From: Janthinobacterium sp. 64
GTDB taxonomy: Bacteria > Pseudomonadota > Gammaproteobacteria > Burkholderiales > Burkholderiaceae_D
Length of the DNA: 64,000 nucleotides
Direction: 5' to 3'
NCBI RefSeq assembly: GCF_002813325.1
Contig: NZ_PHUG01000001.1
Location: 930,001-994,000, forward strand
Part shown: positions 32,347 to 42,002 of the stretch, piece after piece
How positions within the stretch are numbered: position 1 is the stretch's first letter
Layout: every line of letters begins with the position of its first letter
Notes under the pieces: generated by a model
Told to the model about the DNA's origin: nothing
The model's input: only the letters and a program-made list of their open reading frames with translations
The model's database searches: none
Translations under genes and position numbers: made by a program

Positions 32347-34455
32347 CTACTTCGCCTTCCCCGCCGCCGCCACCTGGTCGAGGATATGCTTGGGCACGGC
32401 CGCATAGTGCTTGAATTCCATCGTGTAGGTGGCGCGGCCCTGGGTCAGCGAGCGCAAGGTGGTGGAGTAACCGAACATTTCCGCCAGCGGCACCAGGGCC
32501 TTGACGATGCGGCCCGCGCCGCCGGGGATGTCGTCGACGCCCTGCACCATGCCGCGCCGGGCCGTCAAGTCGCCCATGACGTTGCCCATGAACTCTTCCG
32601 GCGTTTCCGCCTCCACCTGCATCATCGGCTCCAGCAGCACAGGGTGGGCTTTGCGCATGCCCTCCTTGAAGGCGATGGAGCCGGCCATGCGAAACGCGTT
32701 TTCGTTCGAATCGACGTCGTGGTAGGAGCCGAAGGTGAGCGTCGCCTTGACGTCGACCACGGGATAGCCGGCCAGCACGCCCGCCTTGAGGGTTTCGGCG
32801 ATGCCCTTGTCGACGGCGGGAATGAATTCGCGCGGCACCACGCCGCCCTTGATGGCGTCGACGAACTGGTAACCCGTGCCCGGCTCCAGCGGTTCGAGTT
32901 TCAGCACCACGTGGCCGTACTGGCCCCGTCCGCCCGATTGCTTGACGAACTTGCCCTCGATATCATCGACCGCGCGCGTGATGGTTTCCCGGTAGGCCAC
33001 CTGCGGCTTGCCGACATTGGCTTCCACGCCGAATTCGCGCCGCATGCGGTCGACTAAAATTTCCAGGTGCAGTTCACCCATGCCCGACATGATGGTCTGG
33101 CCCGATTCCTCGTCCGTATGGACCCTGAACGACGGGTCTTCCTGCGCCAGCCGGTTCAGGGCGATGCCCATCTTTTCCTGATCCGGCTTGGTCTTCGGTT
33201 CGACCGCCTGGGAAATCACGGGTTCCGGGAAAATCATCTTTTCCAGCACGATGATGTGGTCGATGGCGCACAGGGTGTCGCCCGTGGTGACGGCTTTCAG
33301 GCCCACGGCGGCGGCGATGTCGCCCGCATACACTTCCTTGATTTCCTTGCGCTCGTTCGCATGCATCTGCAGGATGCGCCCCAGCCGCTCGCGCGCGCTC
33401 TTGGTGGGGTTGTAGACCATGTCGCCCGAGTTCACCACGCCCGAATACACGCGGAAGAAGGTCAGTTGCCCCACGAACGGGTCCGTCATGATCTTGAAGG
33501 CCAGCGCGGAGAAATGCTCGTCGTCGGCCGGATGACGCTCCACTTCGTTGTCATGCTCGTCATGGCCCATGATGGGCGGCACTTCCGTCGGCGACGGCAG
33601 GTATTCGATGACGGCATCGAGCATGGCCTGCACGCCCTTGTTTTTAAAGGCGCTGCCGCACAGCATGGGCACGATCTCGTTGCGGATGGTGCGCGCGCGC
33701 AAGGCCTGTTTCAGTTCCGCTTCCGTGAACGTGTCGCCATTCAGGTAGCGTTCCGTCATCTCGGTGGTGGCCTCGGCCGCGTGTTCGACCAGGTGCTCGT
33801 GCCATTCCTGCGCCTGTTCCCGCAGTTCGGCGGGAATCTCGCCATAGCTGAACTGCACGCCCTGGCTGGCGTCGTCCCACGTGATGGCGCGCATCTTCAG
33901 CAAGTCGATGACGCCCGTGAAATGCTCTTCGGCGCCGATGGGCAGCTGGATGGGCACGGCGACGCCTTTCAGACGGTCGCCGATCTGCTGGCGCACGCGC
34001 AGGAAATCGGCCCCCACCCGGTCCATCTTGTTGATGAAGGCGATGCGCGGCACGTGATATTTATTCGCTTGCCGCCACACGGTTTCCGACTGCGGCTGCA
34101 CGCCGCCGACGGCATCGTAGACCATCACGGCGCCGTCGAGCACGCGCATCGAGCGTTCGACTTCAATCGTGAAATCCACGTGGCCGGGCGTGTCGATGAT
34201 GTTGATGCGGTGTTCCGGGAAATTGCCGGCCATGCCTTTCCAGAATGCCGTGGTGGCGGCCGAGGTGATGGTGATGCCCCGTTCCTGCTCCTGCTCCATC
34301 CAGTCCATGGTGGCGGCGCCATTGTGCACTTCGCCGATCTTGTGATTCACCCCCGTATAAAACAGGATGCGCTCGGTGGTGGTGGTCTTGCCGGCGTCGA
34401 TATGGGCGCTGATGCCGATGTTGCGGTAGCGCTCGATAGGTGTTTTGCGGGTCAT
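32347..34455 (-). CDS. fusA: Translation elongation factor G
   Basis: This 702-residue GTPase has G1 [10 protein letters not shown] (17-26), G2 region [12 protein letters not shown]3 DTPGHVDF, G4 NKMD and G5 GSAFKNKG, followed by domains II to V, the full EF-G layout. It promotes ribosomal translocation and ribosome recycling. The start is ATG 34455 after GGAGA; longer readings are not credible. The usual partners rpsL, rpsG and tuf are absent, so this is a solitary copy and may be a second EF-G (FusA2-like) in the genome. Confidence 0.93.
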   Translation of the reverse strand: MTRKTPIERYRNIGISAHIDAGKTTTTERILFYTGVNHKIGEVHNGAATMDWMEQEQERGITITSAATTAFWKGMAGNFPEHRINIIDTPGHVDFTIEVERSMRVLDGAVMVYDAVGGVQPQSETVWRQANKYHVPRIAFINKMDRVGADFLRVRQQIGDRLKGVAVPIQLPIGAEEHFTGVIDLLKMRAITWDDASQGVQFSYGEIPAELREQAQEWHEHLVEHAAEATTEMTERYLNGDTFTEAELKQALRARTIRNEIVPMLCGSAFKNKGVQAMLDAVIEYLPSPTEVPPIMGHDEHDNEVERHPADDEHFSALAFKIMTDPFVGQLTFFRVYSGVVNSGDMVYNPTKSARERLGRILQMHANERKEIKEVYAGDIAAAVGLKAVTTGDTLCAIDHIIVLEKMIFPEPVISQAVEPKTKPDQEKMGIALNRLAQEDPSFRVHTDEESGQTIMSGMGELHLEILVDRMRREFGVEANVGKPQVAYRETITRAVDDIEGKFVKQSGGRGQYGHVVLKLEPLEPGTGYQFVDAIKGGVVPREFIPAVDKGIAETLKAGVLAGYPVVDVKATLTFGSYHDVDSNENAFRMAGSIAFKEGMRKAHPVLLEPMMQVEAETPEEFMGNVMGDLTARRGMVQGVDDIPGGAGRIVKALVPLAEMFGYSTTLRSLTQGRATYTMEFKHYAAVPKHILDQVAAAGKAK

Positions 34456-34601
34456 CACAATCTCCATGGCTAGCTCCGGTGCCCGGCTTTCCAGTGTAGC
34501 AGACATCGATTTGGAGGGCTGCGCGTAACCATTTTTTACCATGCATACAACACTGACATTAGCGCGCACGCGCGTTGCACAGGACAAACAAGAGATTCCG
34601 C

Positions 34602-34607
34602 TATACT
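34602..34607 (+). promoter_or_regulatory. Candidate -10 box for the outer-membrane phospholipase gene
   Basis: TATACT at 34602-34607 lies about 102 bases before the start. The best -35 candidates are poorly spaced. An ATTAATC/GATTAAT inverted repeat (34617-34637) follows directly and could be an operator. Confidence 0.35.
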
Positions 34608-34708
34608 TTCAACTTTATTAATCCAACAAAGATTAATCAAAATCAACACGCACCGTAAATTATCGTGCAAGGCGACGCCGCCGGCATGCCTGCCCAGGTG
34701 CGCACCGA

Positions 34709-35848
34709 ATGACATGCCCCACTCAGCCTATGACTATCCGACTAAGAAAAATAATCCTCTCCTCCCTGCTGGCGTCGCCTGCGCTGGCCATGGCCGGCGA
34801 ACTGGAACAGCAAATGCAGCGTTGCGCCGTGCTCGGTGACGCCAGCGCCCGTCTGGGCTGCTTCGACACCCTGGCCAAGGCGGCGGAAAAAGCCACCATC
34901 GCGGCCGGCGGCGATCCCGCGGCAGCCGCAGCGACCCTGGCAGTGGCGGCCGATGCCGCTCCCCTCACGTTTGTCAGCCCGCCTGGCGTGGCCACGCCGG
35001 ACGCCGTCAACGCCGCCATTCCCGCCATCGCCCAGGCTGGCGCGGCGCCGCCGGAAGCGCCTATTTCGCGCACGCAACAATCGTGGGAACTCAACGATGC
35101 CTCGAAGCGCGGCCTGTTCAACTTCCGCCCGCACCGCGACACCTATCTGCTGCTGGCCAACTACAGCGACGCCTCAAACGACGAGCCGTTCCAGGATTTC
35201 ACGCCAGCCGGTATCAAGAGCCAGCACGTGGAATTGACCTTCCAGCTGAGCTTCAAGATGAAGCTGCTGGAAGACATCGCCGGCACGCCCATCGACATGT
35301 GGTTCGGCTACACGCAGCAAAGTTTCTGGCAGGCGTATAACCGCAAGGCATCGAGCCCGTTCCGCGAGACCAACTACCAGCCGGAATTGATGCTGGTCAT
35401 GCCGATCAACAAGAATTTCGCGGGCGTGGAATTCAATTACCTGAACTTCGGCCTCGTGCACCAGTCCAACGGACAGACGTCAACCCTGTCGCGCAGCTGG
35501 AATCGCGTGTATGCGGAACTCGGCATGGAAAAAGACAACCTGGCCGTAACGGCCCGCGTCTGGCACCGCCTCGACAATAGCGCCGTCGACAATGACAATA
35601 TCGACATCACCGATTACCTGGGCCATGGCGACTTGCGCGTGAGCTATCGCAACAAGGGTCACGAGTATGCCGTGACGGCGCGCCGCAATTTCAGCAAGAA
35701 ACATGGTTCCATGCAGGCCAGCTGGGCTTTCCCATTGAAAGCCAACCTGAAAGGCTATCTGCAACTGTTTTCCGGCTATGGCCAGAGCTTGATCGACTAC
35801 AACTATTCGCAGAAATCGATCGGCGCCGGTTTCATGGTCGACCTGTAA
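34709..35848 (+). CDS. pldA: Outer-membrane phospholipase A (OMPLA)
   Basis: This 379-residue protein has a signal peptide (about 1-30), an Ala/Pro-rich periplasmic segment of some 90 residues, and a C-terminal beta-barrel. The catalytic residues match OMPLA: His251 and Ser253 in LVHQSNG and Asn265, twelve residues after the Ser, as in E. coli His142, Ser144, Asn156. The protein ends in a Phe-x-x-x-Leu type barrel strand (GFMVDL). It hydrolyses phospholipids in the outer leaflet when the membrane is damaged. The N-terminal spacer makes it about 90 residues longer than E. coli PldA. ATG 34730 is an alternative start. Confidence 0.92.
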   Translation: MTCPTQPMTIRLRKIILSSLLASPALAMAGELEQQMQRCAVLGDASARLGCFDTLAKAAEKATIAAGGDPAAAAATLAVAADAAPLTFVSPPGVATPDAVNAAIPAIAQAGAAPPEAPISRTQQSWELNDASKRGLFNFRPHRDTYLLLANYSDASNDEPFQDFTPAGIKSQHVELTFQLSFKMKLLEDIAGTPIDMWFGYTQQSFWQAYNRKASSPFRETNYQPELMLVMPINKNFAGVEFNYLNFGLVHQSNGQTSTLSRSWNRVYAELGMEKDNLAVTARVWHRLDNSAVDNDNIDITDYLGHGDLRVSYRNKGHEYAVTARRNFSKKHGSMQASWAFPLKANLKGYLQLFSGYGQSLIDYNYSQKSIGAGFMVDL

Positions 35849-35870
35849 GCAGCATCGTCACACAAACAAC

Positions 35871-35896
35871 AATGGCGCCGAGGGCGCCATTTTTTA
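35871..35896. terminator. Bidirectional rho-independent terminator
   Basis: AATGGCGCC-gag-GGCGCCATT followed by TTTTT. It lies between pldA and the convergent small membrane-protein gene and could serve both. Confidence 0.9.
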
Positions 35897-35911
35897 TGGG
35901 AAATATCTGCT

Positions 35912-36109
35912 TTATCGCCGCCCGCCGCCCAGCACGCGGGCCGGCAGCATGACGATGGCGCGCAGCAGTTCGAACACGCCTTCCACGCCGATGCCGATCA
36001 GGCGCAATGGCAGCAACAGCAACCAGGCCAGCGGATACAGCACGAGCGCCAGCAAGGCCAGGGGCCAGCACAGCATCAGCAAAAGCAGCCACAGCACAAA
36101 TCCCAGCAT
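35912..36109 (-). CDS. Small hydrophobic membrane protein
   Basis: A 65-residue protein starting at ATG 36109 behind GAGGGGAA. One long or two closely spaced hydrophobic helices cover residues 2-38 (MLGFVLWLLLLMLCWPLALL, LVLYPLAWLLLLPL), followed by an amphipathic Ile/Val/Arg-rich tail ending LGGGRR. I do not recognise a family. It is convergent with pldA and stands alone. Confidence 0.65.
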   Translation of the reverse strand: MLGFVLWLLLLMLCWPLALLALVLYPLAWLLLLPLRLIGIGVEGVFELLRAIVMLPARVLGGGRR

Positions 36110-36272
36110 CGCGTTCCCCTCGAATGAAATGTGCGGAGCAAGCCGTGCTTGCCCCGCTACCGTGACAGCACTATAGTCAAGCGTCGCCGGGGCGGCAACG
36201 GCCATGCGATGAACTGCACCATGCGGGGATGGACTGGATAAAAACGGGGATGAGCGGTAGTTGGCGAGCAGC

Positions 36273-36521
36273 TTACTGGCCGACGCAAATCACTTTCGTG
36301 ATGTACTCATGCGCATTCGGCTTCTTGCTGCTGGCCCATTTGATGGCCTGGTTGGCCTCTTCGATGGTCAGGATGCTGGCCTTGTCCTTCGACTTGATGA
36401 AGGACACGCCTTCAAACACGCCTTCCTTGCTGCGCATTACCTTGGCAAACACGGGCGGCTTGGTCTCGCCATCGCTGATTTTGTTCTGTTGCACGAGGTA
36501 ACGCTGATCGATCTGTTCCAT
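36273..36521 (-). CDS. Conserved hypothetical protein
   Basis: An 82-residue soluble protein without signal peptide. It reads as a small alpha/beta domain (RYLVQQNKISDGETKPPVFAKVM, VSFIKSKDKASILT, EEANQAIKWASSKKP). No family is recognised. I start at ATG 36521 because an upstream in-frame ATG adds only hydrophobic, unconserved-looking residues; the ribosome site is weak in both cases. Confidence 0.6.
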   Translation of the reverse strand: MEQIDQRYLVQQNKISDGETKPPVFAKVMRSKEGVFEGVSFIKSKDKASILTIEEANQAIKWASSKKPNAHEYITKVICVGQ

Positions 36522-36621
36522 GATAATAAAGCTGTCCAGTGGGTAAAACACGGAATATACCCTGAATGGACAAACGCCGCAGGACGAAATCGCTGCGGCG
36601 TTGCCTCTACATCAATGACAC

Positions 36622-37545
36622 TTACGCGTAGACGGCGTTCTGCACGATAGGCTGCAGGTTGACGTCATAGATCACCTGGGCGCGGATCGACGCTTCCAGC
36701 GAGGGAATCGAGCCGCCCGCGCGGTACTGGAAACTCACTTGCAGCACGTCGCCCGCCTTCACGGCCACCGGCGCGGCCAGCGGCAGACACATGTAGTGGT
36801 TCAGCCAGTCGATGGTGGTCGAGCGCTCGGGCACGACGGCCAGGATGTTCTTGGTAACGAAACGCAAGGCGTTCAGGGTGCCGCTGCGCTCGACGACGAA
36901 CTTGCCATCGAAACCGAAGATGCTGTCCGTCGGCTGGCTGAAGTCGATGATGCTGTAGACGGACGGAGGTGCCAGTTCCTGCACGCCCGGGTGGATGGCC
37001 GTGGTTTCCTGGAATTGCACGATGGGCGCATAAAAGCCCTCGAAGTCGTATTCCTGCTGCATCGGCTGCACGGCCATGATGACGGCTTCTGGCAGGAAGA
37101 TGGGCAGCGGACCGCCAAAGCGGGCCAGATAACGGCGCTTGAACGATTCGATCACTTCCACCTGCTTTTCGCGCAGCATGCCCACATGGATCATTTCGCA
37201 AATGACCACATCGACGGGTTCGGGCGGCAGGTATTCAAAGGCGTCCGCGTGGACGACTTCGACTTTTTCCCCGTTGGGATTGAGCGCGAGCATCTTGCGC
37301 GCTTCCTTGACCATGTCCGGATTGAACTCCACGCACCATACCTTGTCGGCGCGCGCGGCCGCAAACCACGACAGCACGCCCGTGCCGCCGCCCAGTTCCA
37401 GCACTTTCATGCCGGGTTTTACCGCGTAATCGATCGCCGACTTGAACCCGTGCATGCGGTTCTGGTCCATCAACATATTGTGGTGGTAATGGACGGGGAT
37501 AAATTGCCCCAGGTAACAACTCTCGATTTCTCGTTCATTCAGCAT
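36622..37545 (-). CDS. Class I SAM-dependent methyltransferase (PRMT-like)
   Basis: This 307-residue protein has SAM motif I LELGGGTGVLSWFAA at about residues 47-61, motif post-I VWCVEFNPDM, an acidic HADAFEYLP and a downstream VICEMIHVGMLREK. The E-M-I-H-x-G part and a C-terminal beta-barrel-like region resemble protein arginine methyltransferases (which have a double-E loop), but the substrate is unknown. I start at ATG 37545 behind AGAGGA. Neighbours give no clue. The protein lacks a signal peptide and is cytoplasmic. Confidence 0.8.
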   Translation of the reverse strand: MLNEREIESCYLGQFIPVHYHHNMLMDQNRMHGFKSAIDYAVKPGMKVLELGGGTGVLSWFAAARADKVWCVEFNPDMVKEARKMLALNPNGEKVEVVHADAFEYLPPEPVDVVICEMIHVGMLREKQVEVIESFKRRYLARFGGPLPIFLPEAVIMAVQPMQQEYDFEGFYAPIVQFQETTAIHPGVQELAPPSVYSIIDFSQPTDSIFGFDGKFVVERSGTLNALRFVTKNILAVVPERSTTIDWLNHYMCLPLAAPVAVKAGDVLQVSFQYRAGGSIPSLEASIRAQVIYDVNLQPIVQNAVYA

Positions 37546-37798
37546 GTCTGTCCTCTTGGAGTCTGGCTCCGATGGCCGATCGGTTTTGTCATTCCAGAAA
37601 GCAGTGTTATCGCAGGGGCTGCGCGCGGGGCGGCGACAAACCAGCCGGCGCCTGACGTTGATGTGATTGCCCATGCGACAAATCTCCTGATTAATGCGAC
37701 ACGCTCATTATCGTTAATCGGCACGGAGAACAAAGGGCTGAGGTGAGAGGCAATTCCATGCCAGTTTTGGCGCTGGCATGGAAAATATTGCTAGAAGT

Positions 37799-38449
37799 TT
37801 ACTTTCGTCCTGCGCGCGCCTTCTGTGCCGCTTCGATGATGGCCACCACGCCGGGCTTGTCGCCGGCCTGGGCGAACTGCACGGCCGTCCAGCCATGGTC
37901 GCTTTTCAGGCTGGCGTCCGCACCCCACGACAGCAGCAGCTTGACGGCCCCCTCCTGTCCTTCGCGGGCGGCAAACATCAGCGGCGTGACGTTGGCCGGC
38001 GCGCGCGCATCGACCATGGCGTCGCGCTCGAGAAAAATCTTCATGATGGGCAAGTCTCCGGCCGAGGCCGCATAGTGCAGCGCCGTCCAGCCGCTCTGGT
38101 TGACCTTCGCGCCCTTGGCCAGCAAGGCGTCGACCGCGTCCTGCTTGTGCTTGTAGGCCGCCATCATCAGCGCCGTGTTGCCATTGGCCGAGCGCGCTTC
38201 GAGGTCGATGCCGGGTGCGTCGAGCAGCAGCTTGAACACCTTGTCCGCATCGTCGCGCAGGGCCAGCACGAGGGGTATGTCGCCGCGCTGCGTATCAGGC
38301 TGGTTCGGATTCATGCCGTCGGCCAGCATGCTGCGCACGCCGCTGGCGTTGTTGACGGACACGGCGCGGAAAAAGCTGTCCGGATCCGGCGCCGCGTGAC
38401 TGGCGGTGGCGCAGCACAGCAGCATCGCCAGCGCGAGTTTTTTCATCAT
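37799..38449 (-). CDS. Exported ankyrin-repeat protein
   Basis: This 216-residue protein has a signal peptide (MMKKLALAMLLCCATASHA) and five ankyrin repeats from residue 26 to about 205, each with the TALMMAA / TPLMFAA turn and A-x-x-GD hairpin. Ankyrin domains bind other proteins; in the periplasm the partner is unknown. It lies 16 bases downstream of tatD on the same strand and is likely co-transcribed with it. Confidence 0.9.
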   Translation of the reverse strand: MMKKLALAMLLCCATASHAAPDPDSFFRAVSVNNASGVRSMLADGMNPNQPDTQRGDIPLVLALRDDADKVFKLLLDAPGIDLEARSANGNTALMMAAYKHKQDAVDALLAKGAKVNQSGWTALHYAASAGDLPIMKIFLERDAMVDARAPANVTPLMFAAREGQEGAVKLLLSWGADASLKSDHGWTAVQFAQAGDKPGVVAIIEAAQKARAGRK

Positions 38450-38465
38450 GGTTAACCTTAAGAAG

Positions 38466-39245
38466 TTATGGCAACTGATTGAATAGCTTGAAGAAATTAT
38501 CCGTCGTCTGCTGCGCTACCTGGGCCAGCGGTATGCCTTTCAGGGTCGACAGGTATTCCGCCACGTGGGCAACATAGCCCGGTTCGTTCATGCGGCCGCG
38601 GAACGGCACGGGCGCCAGATACGGCGAATCCGTCTCGATCAGGATGCGCTCGAGCGGCACTTCCAGCGCCACGGCCTGCAAGTCCTTGGCGCTCTTGAAC
38701 GTGACGATGCCGGAAAACGAAATATAGAAACCCATGGCTATGGCGGCGCGCGCCACTTCCAGCGATTCCGTAAAGCAATGCATGACGCCGGCCACGCCGC
38801 CGTCCGATACGCCCGCGCCCTCTTCGCGCATGATGCGGATGGTGTCTTCGCTGGCCGCCCGTGTGTGAATAATCAAGGGCTTGCGCGTGATTCTTGACGC
38901 CTTGATGTGGGTACGGAAGCGTTCGCGCTGCCATTCGAGGTCGCCCGTCAGGCGGAAATAATCGAGGCCCGTCTCGCCGATGGCGATGATCTTCGGGTGG
39001 TCGGCGAGGCGCACCAGGTCTTCCACGGACGGTTCAGGCGTGTCCTCGTAGTCGGGATGCACGCCGACGGAAGCGAAGATGTGCGGATACTGCTCGGCCA
39101 GGGCCAGCACCTGCGGGAAGTCCGGCAAGTCGACGGACACGCACAGCGCGTGCGTCACCTTGTTCTCGGCCATCTTGGCGAGAATCTCGGGCATGCGAGC
39201 AGCCAGCTCGGGGAAATTGATATGGCAATGGGAATCGATATACAT
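38466..39245 (-). CDS. tatD: TatD-family metal-dependent deoxyribonuclease
   Basis: This 259-residue protein carries the amidohydrolase metal motif IDSHCHINFP (His6, His8), IGETGLDYF (Glu near 93), HTRAA, GVMHCFTES and ETDSPYLAP, the full TatD set. TatD proteins are 3'-5' exonucleases of the YcfH/YjjV group. In many proteobacteria the gene follows holB and a pilZ gene; here a carbonic anhydrase, a VOC gene and an orphan gene lie in between, and no pilZ is seen. The start is ATG 39245. Confidence 0.92.
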   Translation of the reverse strand: MYIDSHCHINFPELAARMPEILAKMAENKVTHALCVSVDLPDFPQVLALAEQYPHIFASVGVHPDYEDTPEPSVEDLVRLADHPKIIAIGETGLDYFRLTGDLEWQRERFRTHIKASRITRKPLIIHTRAASEDTIRIMREEGAGVSDGGVAGVMHCFTESLEVARAAIAMGFYISFSGIVTFKSAKDLQAVALEVPLERILIETDSPYLAPVPFRGRMNEPGYVAHVAEYLSTLKGIPLAQVAQQTTDNFFKLFNQLP

Positions 39246-39310
39246 AAGGCAGGATTGTACCGGAGGGAGCAAAAACTGGCAGGGGAAAGGGCACCGAAGT
39301 GCCCTGGTGT

Positions 39311-39943
39311 TCACAGCTGCGATGCAGGATGTTCCTCGAGCGGCACGAAGTTGCCGGTCGACTCGTCGAGCGCGTCGAGGGAGCCGTTCTCGATGTCGTA
39401 TACCCAGCCATGCAGGGTCAGGCGGTTCTGCGCCATGGCCAGCGCCACCGAGGGATGGGTACGCAGATTATTCAGCTGCGCCACCACGTTGGCGCGCACC
39501 ATGCCATCGATGCGCGACTGTTCCGTCGGATGGGCAAGCGACTCGTTGATCATGCGCGCCGCGTCCGCATGGTGCAGCCAGCTGCGCACGGCCGGCATGT
39601 GGTCGAGGCAGGCGCAAGTGGCGATCGCCTTCATCGCGCCGCAATCGGAATGGCCGCAAATGACGATATCGCTCACGTTCAAGGCGGACACGGCAAATTC
39701 CACCGTGGCGCTCACGCCGCCCGGTTCCGGGCCATACGAGGGCACGATGTTGCCCGCGTTGCGGATTACGAACAGCTCGCCTGGCTCGCGCTGCGTCACC
39801 AGTTCCGGCACCATGCGGCTGTCCGAGCAGGAAATGAACAGGGCCTTCGGGGTTTGTCCCGTGGCCAGGGTCTTGAACAACTCGCGGCGCTCAGGAAAAA
39901 CCTCTTTTTGGAAGCGTAGAAATCCAGCAATAATGTCGCGCAT
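39311..39943 (-). CDS. Beta-class carbonic anhydrase
   Basis: This 210-residue enzyme has the beta-CA zinc site: Cys39, Asp41 and Arg43 in [11 protein letters not shown], and His98 and Cys101 in [12 protein letters not shown]. It converts CO2 and bicarbonate. Length and motifs match the Can/CynT group; no cynS is nearby, so Can-like housekeeping use is more likely. It is in single-gene setting on the minus strand. Confidence 0.93.
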   Translation of the reverse strand: MRDIIAGFLRFQKEVFPERRELFKTLATGQTPKALFISCSDSRMVPELVTQREPGELFVIRNAGNIVPSYGPEPGGVSATVEFAVSALNVSDIVICGHSDCGAMKAIATCACLDHMPAVRSWLHHADAARMINESLAHPTEQSRIDGMVRANVVAQLNNLRTHPSVALAMAQNRLTLHGWVYDIENGSLDALDESTGNFVPLEEHPASQL

Positions 39944-39999
39944 AGTAAATAGGGATCGTTATCTGAGCCGGTATTATCGCTGAACGAGGCAGGTTCCGC

Positions 40000-40386
40000 C
40001 TACTGCCCCTGTGGCGGCTGCCACAGCTCCACCTTGTTGCCTTCTGGATCGATGACCCAGCCGAACTGGCCGTATTCCGAATCGGGCGCCTTGTCCAGCA
40101 CCGTGCAGCCTTCATCGCGCAAGGCTTGCAACAGCGCATCGAGGTCGTCGACCCGGTAATTGACCATGAAGGCAGCCTTGCCGGGCAGGAATTGCTCGCT
40201 GTCCCTGGCTGCCACCGACCAGATGGTGGTACCCGCCGTGGGCTGGCCGTCCGCATCCGTCCAGCTAAAGGCGGCGCCGCCCCACGGCTGCACGTCCAGG
40301 CCCAGATGGCGCTGGTACCAGGCGCGCAGCGCGGCCGGGTCTTGCGCTTGGAAAAAGATGCCGCCGATGCCAGTGACTCGTTTCAT
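40000..40386 (-). CDS. VOC-family (glyoxalase/bleomycin-resistance-like) protein
   Basis: A 128-residue protein with the two beta-alpha-beta-beta-beta halves of the VOC fold: GGIFFQAQDPAALRAWYQRHLGL in the first and VDDLDALLQALRDEG with the final metal-side VIDPEGNKVELWQP in the second. The likely metal ligands include the Glu in VELW. The reaction cannot be predicted. ATG 40386 follows GGAGG six bases upstream. A longer reading upstream has no support. Confidence 0.85.
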   Translation of the reverse strand: MKRVTGIGGIFFQAQDPAALRAWYQRHLGLDVQPWGGAAFSWTDADGQPTAGTTIWSVAARDSEQFLPGKAAFMVNYRVDDLDALLQALRDEGCTVLDKAPDSEYGQFGWVIDPEGNKVELWQPPQGQ

Positions 40387-40538
40387 GCCCGCCTCCGTTG
40401 CTGTCGATTGACTGACTGTAACACCAGGGACCGGCCGTAGCAAACGGACCCGTTCGGTATGCAAGAACGTTATCAAGATGTATAGTGGCTTGCCGGTACG
40501 CAACCATGGGGTTGCGTGCGGATACACGGAGAGCGTTC

Positions 40539-40898
40539 ATGCTGAAAGTTGTTGGTCCTTTGACACTGCTGGTCTGCCTGGTCTTGACAGCCCCTGCCCA
40601 TGCGCAGGATAAACGCGACGCACCCAAGGTTATCCCCGAGGCGGGCTTGTGCGCGCCCGTGTGTGCGTCGGCACGCCAGGAATGCCGTGCGCAAGTGCAA
40701 CAAGCAACGGAAGACGATACCAGCCCCATGCTGACGATGAAGCCCAGCAGCAATCCCTATGCTGCCGCGAGCAGGGAAACGGGAGTCCAGTCGCAGCAGT
40801 TGCAACCGACGCAAGCCCAGGCCTTCCGCGCCCGGCGCGCCGAACGCCAGCAAGCGTGCGAAGTGCAATATCGCAGTTGCACCCGCGCCTGCGGCTAA
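40539..40898 (+). CDS. Exported cysteine-rich hypothetical protein
   Basis: A 119-residue protein with a signal peptide (MLKVVGPLTLLVCLVLTAPAHA) and six Cys in two clusters (LCAPVCASARQECRA near 38-50, QACEVQYRSCTRACG at the C-terminus), spaced as if to form three disulfides around a Gln/Ser-rich middle. I know of no function. The start has GGAG seven bases upstream. It faces away from holB and sits between genes on the other strand. Confidence 0.65.
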   Translation: MLKVVGPLTLLVCLVLTAPAHAQDKRDAPKVIPEAGLCAPVCASARQECRAQVQQATEDDTSPMLTMKPSSNPYAAASRETGVQSQQLQPTQAQAFRARRAERQQACEVQYRSCTRACG

Positions 40899-40958
40899 GT
40901 TCCAAGCGCGCCAAGCACCAGATAATCTGGATGAACTTGGCAATGCAAGTGCTTGATT

Positions 40959-41987
40959 CTATTGGCAGCTGGATGCGTAGTCGAGCAGCATGTCTTCCAG
41001 GAACAGCTTGGACGACAAGGGGTGCTCGGCGATCGCCCTACGTTCATTCGCCGCCTTGATGGCGGCCATCAAACGACTGACGTTGATGCGTCCTGCCAAC
41101 GCTTCCAGCTCGCGCCGGTGGCGCGGATAGTAGCGGATGGTGCCGGACAATTTGACGGAAAACACGTCGTACAGCCAGCGCTGCAATGACGCCACCAGCG
41201 GCGCCAGCGGGGCCTTCTGCAATTTATCGGCCGCCTTCAGGGCCGCTTCCACGCCCGGATTGGCCAGCACTTGCAGCAACTGTTCCGTTTCCTCGCGGCC
41301 ACCCGATTCGGACTGGGCCAGCGCGGCCAGCGGCGCGCCGCCCTGCTCGCGCAGCCAGCTGTCCGCATCGTTCAAGCCCTGGGCCTTGAGCCACGTCAAG
41401 GCCTGCTCGTGGCTGGGCATGGGCAAGGCGAATTTCCTGCAGCGCGACAAGATCGTCGGCAGCAATCGATCCAGGCTGTTCGATGCCAGCAGGAACACGG
41501 TGCCCGGCGGCGGTTCTTCCAGGGTTTTCAGCAAGGCGTTCGACGCCGGCGTATTCAATGCCTCGGCCGGGTACAGCACCACCACGCGCAAGCCTTGCCG
41601 GTGCGTGGAAATGTTCATGAAGTCGGCCAGGTTGCGGATCTGCTCGATCTTGATGTCTTTCGACGGCGTCTTGGTCTTGGCGCTTTTCTTCGCGCCCTCG
41701 CCCTCTTCGCCATCGTCCGCCACCTCGTCTTCCAGCGCTTCCGGACGCACGCGGCGGTAATCGGGATGGTTGCCCTGGCTAAACCAGCCGCACGAGGCGC
41801 ACGCGCCGCAGGCATGGCCATCGGCGCGCACGTCTTCGCACAGCAAAGCTTGCGCAAAATGCTCGATGAAGTCGGCCTTGCCGATGCCCTGCGTGCCATG
41901 GAACAAGATGGCATGCGGCATGCGCGGGCGCAAGGCTTGCAATTGCTGCCAGGCATCCTGCTGCCACGGATAGAGAGAACTGGTCAT
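40959..41987 (-). CDS. holB: DNA polymerase III delta-prime subunit
   Basis: This 342-residue clamp-loader subunit has FHGTQGIGKADFIEHFAQ (residues about 31-48), a degenerate Walker A lacking Thr/Ser after Lys as usual for delta-prime, zinc-binding Cys residues in CGACASCGWF, NALLKTLEEPPPGT and SRCRKF as sensor motifs. An insert EDEVADDGEEGEGAKK is an acidic linker. It is part of the clamp loader. It is followed upstream by tmk at a 15-base gap, the conserved order. Confidence 0.92.
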   Translation of the reverse strand: MTSSLYPWQQDAWQQLQALRPRMPHAILFHGTQGIGKADFIEHFAQALLCEDVRADGHACGACASCGWFSQGNHPDYRRVRPEALEDEVADDGEEGEGAKKSAKTKTPSKDIKIEQIRNLADFMNISTHRQGLRVVVLYPAEALNTPASNALLKTLEEPPPGTVFLLASNSLDRLLPTILSRCRKFALPMPSHEQALTWLKAQGLNDADSWLREQGGAPLAALAQSESGGREETEQLLQVLANPGVEAALKAADKLQKAPLAPLVASLQRWLYDVFSVKLSGTIRYYPRHRRELEALAGRINVSRLMAAIKAANERRAIAEHPLSSKLFLEDMLLDYASSCQ

Positions 41988-42002
41988 TTTATTCTTTGTA
42001 AA

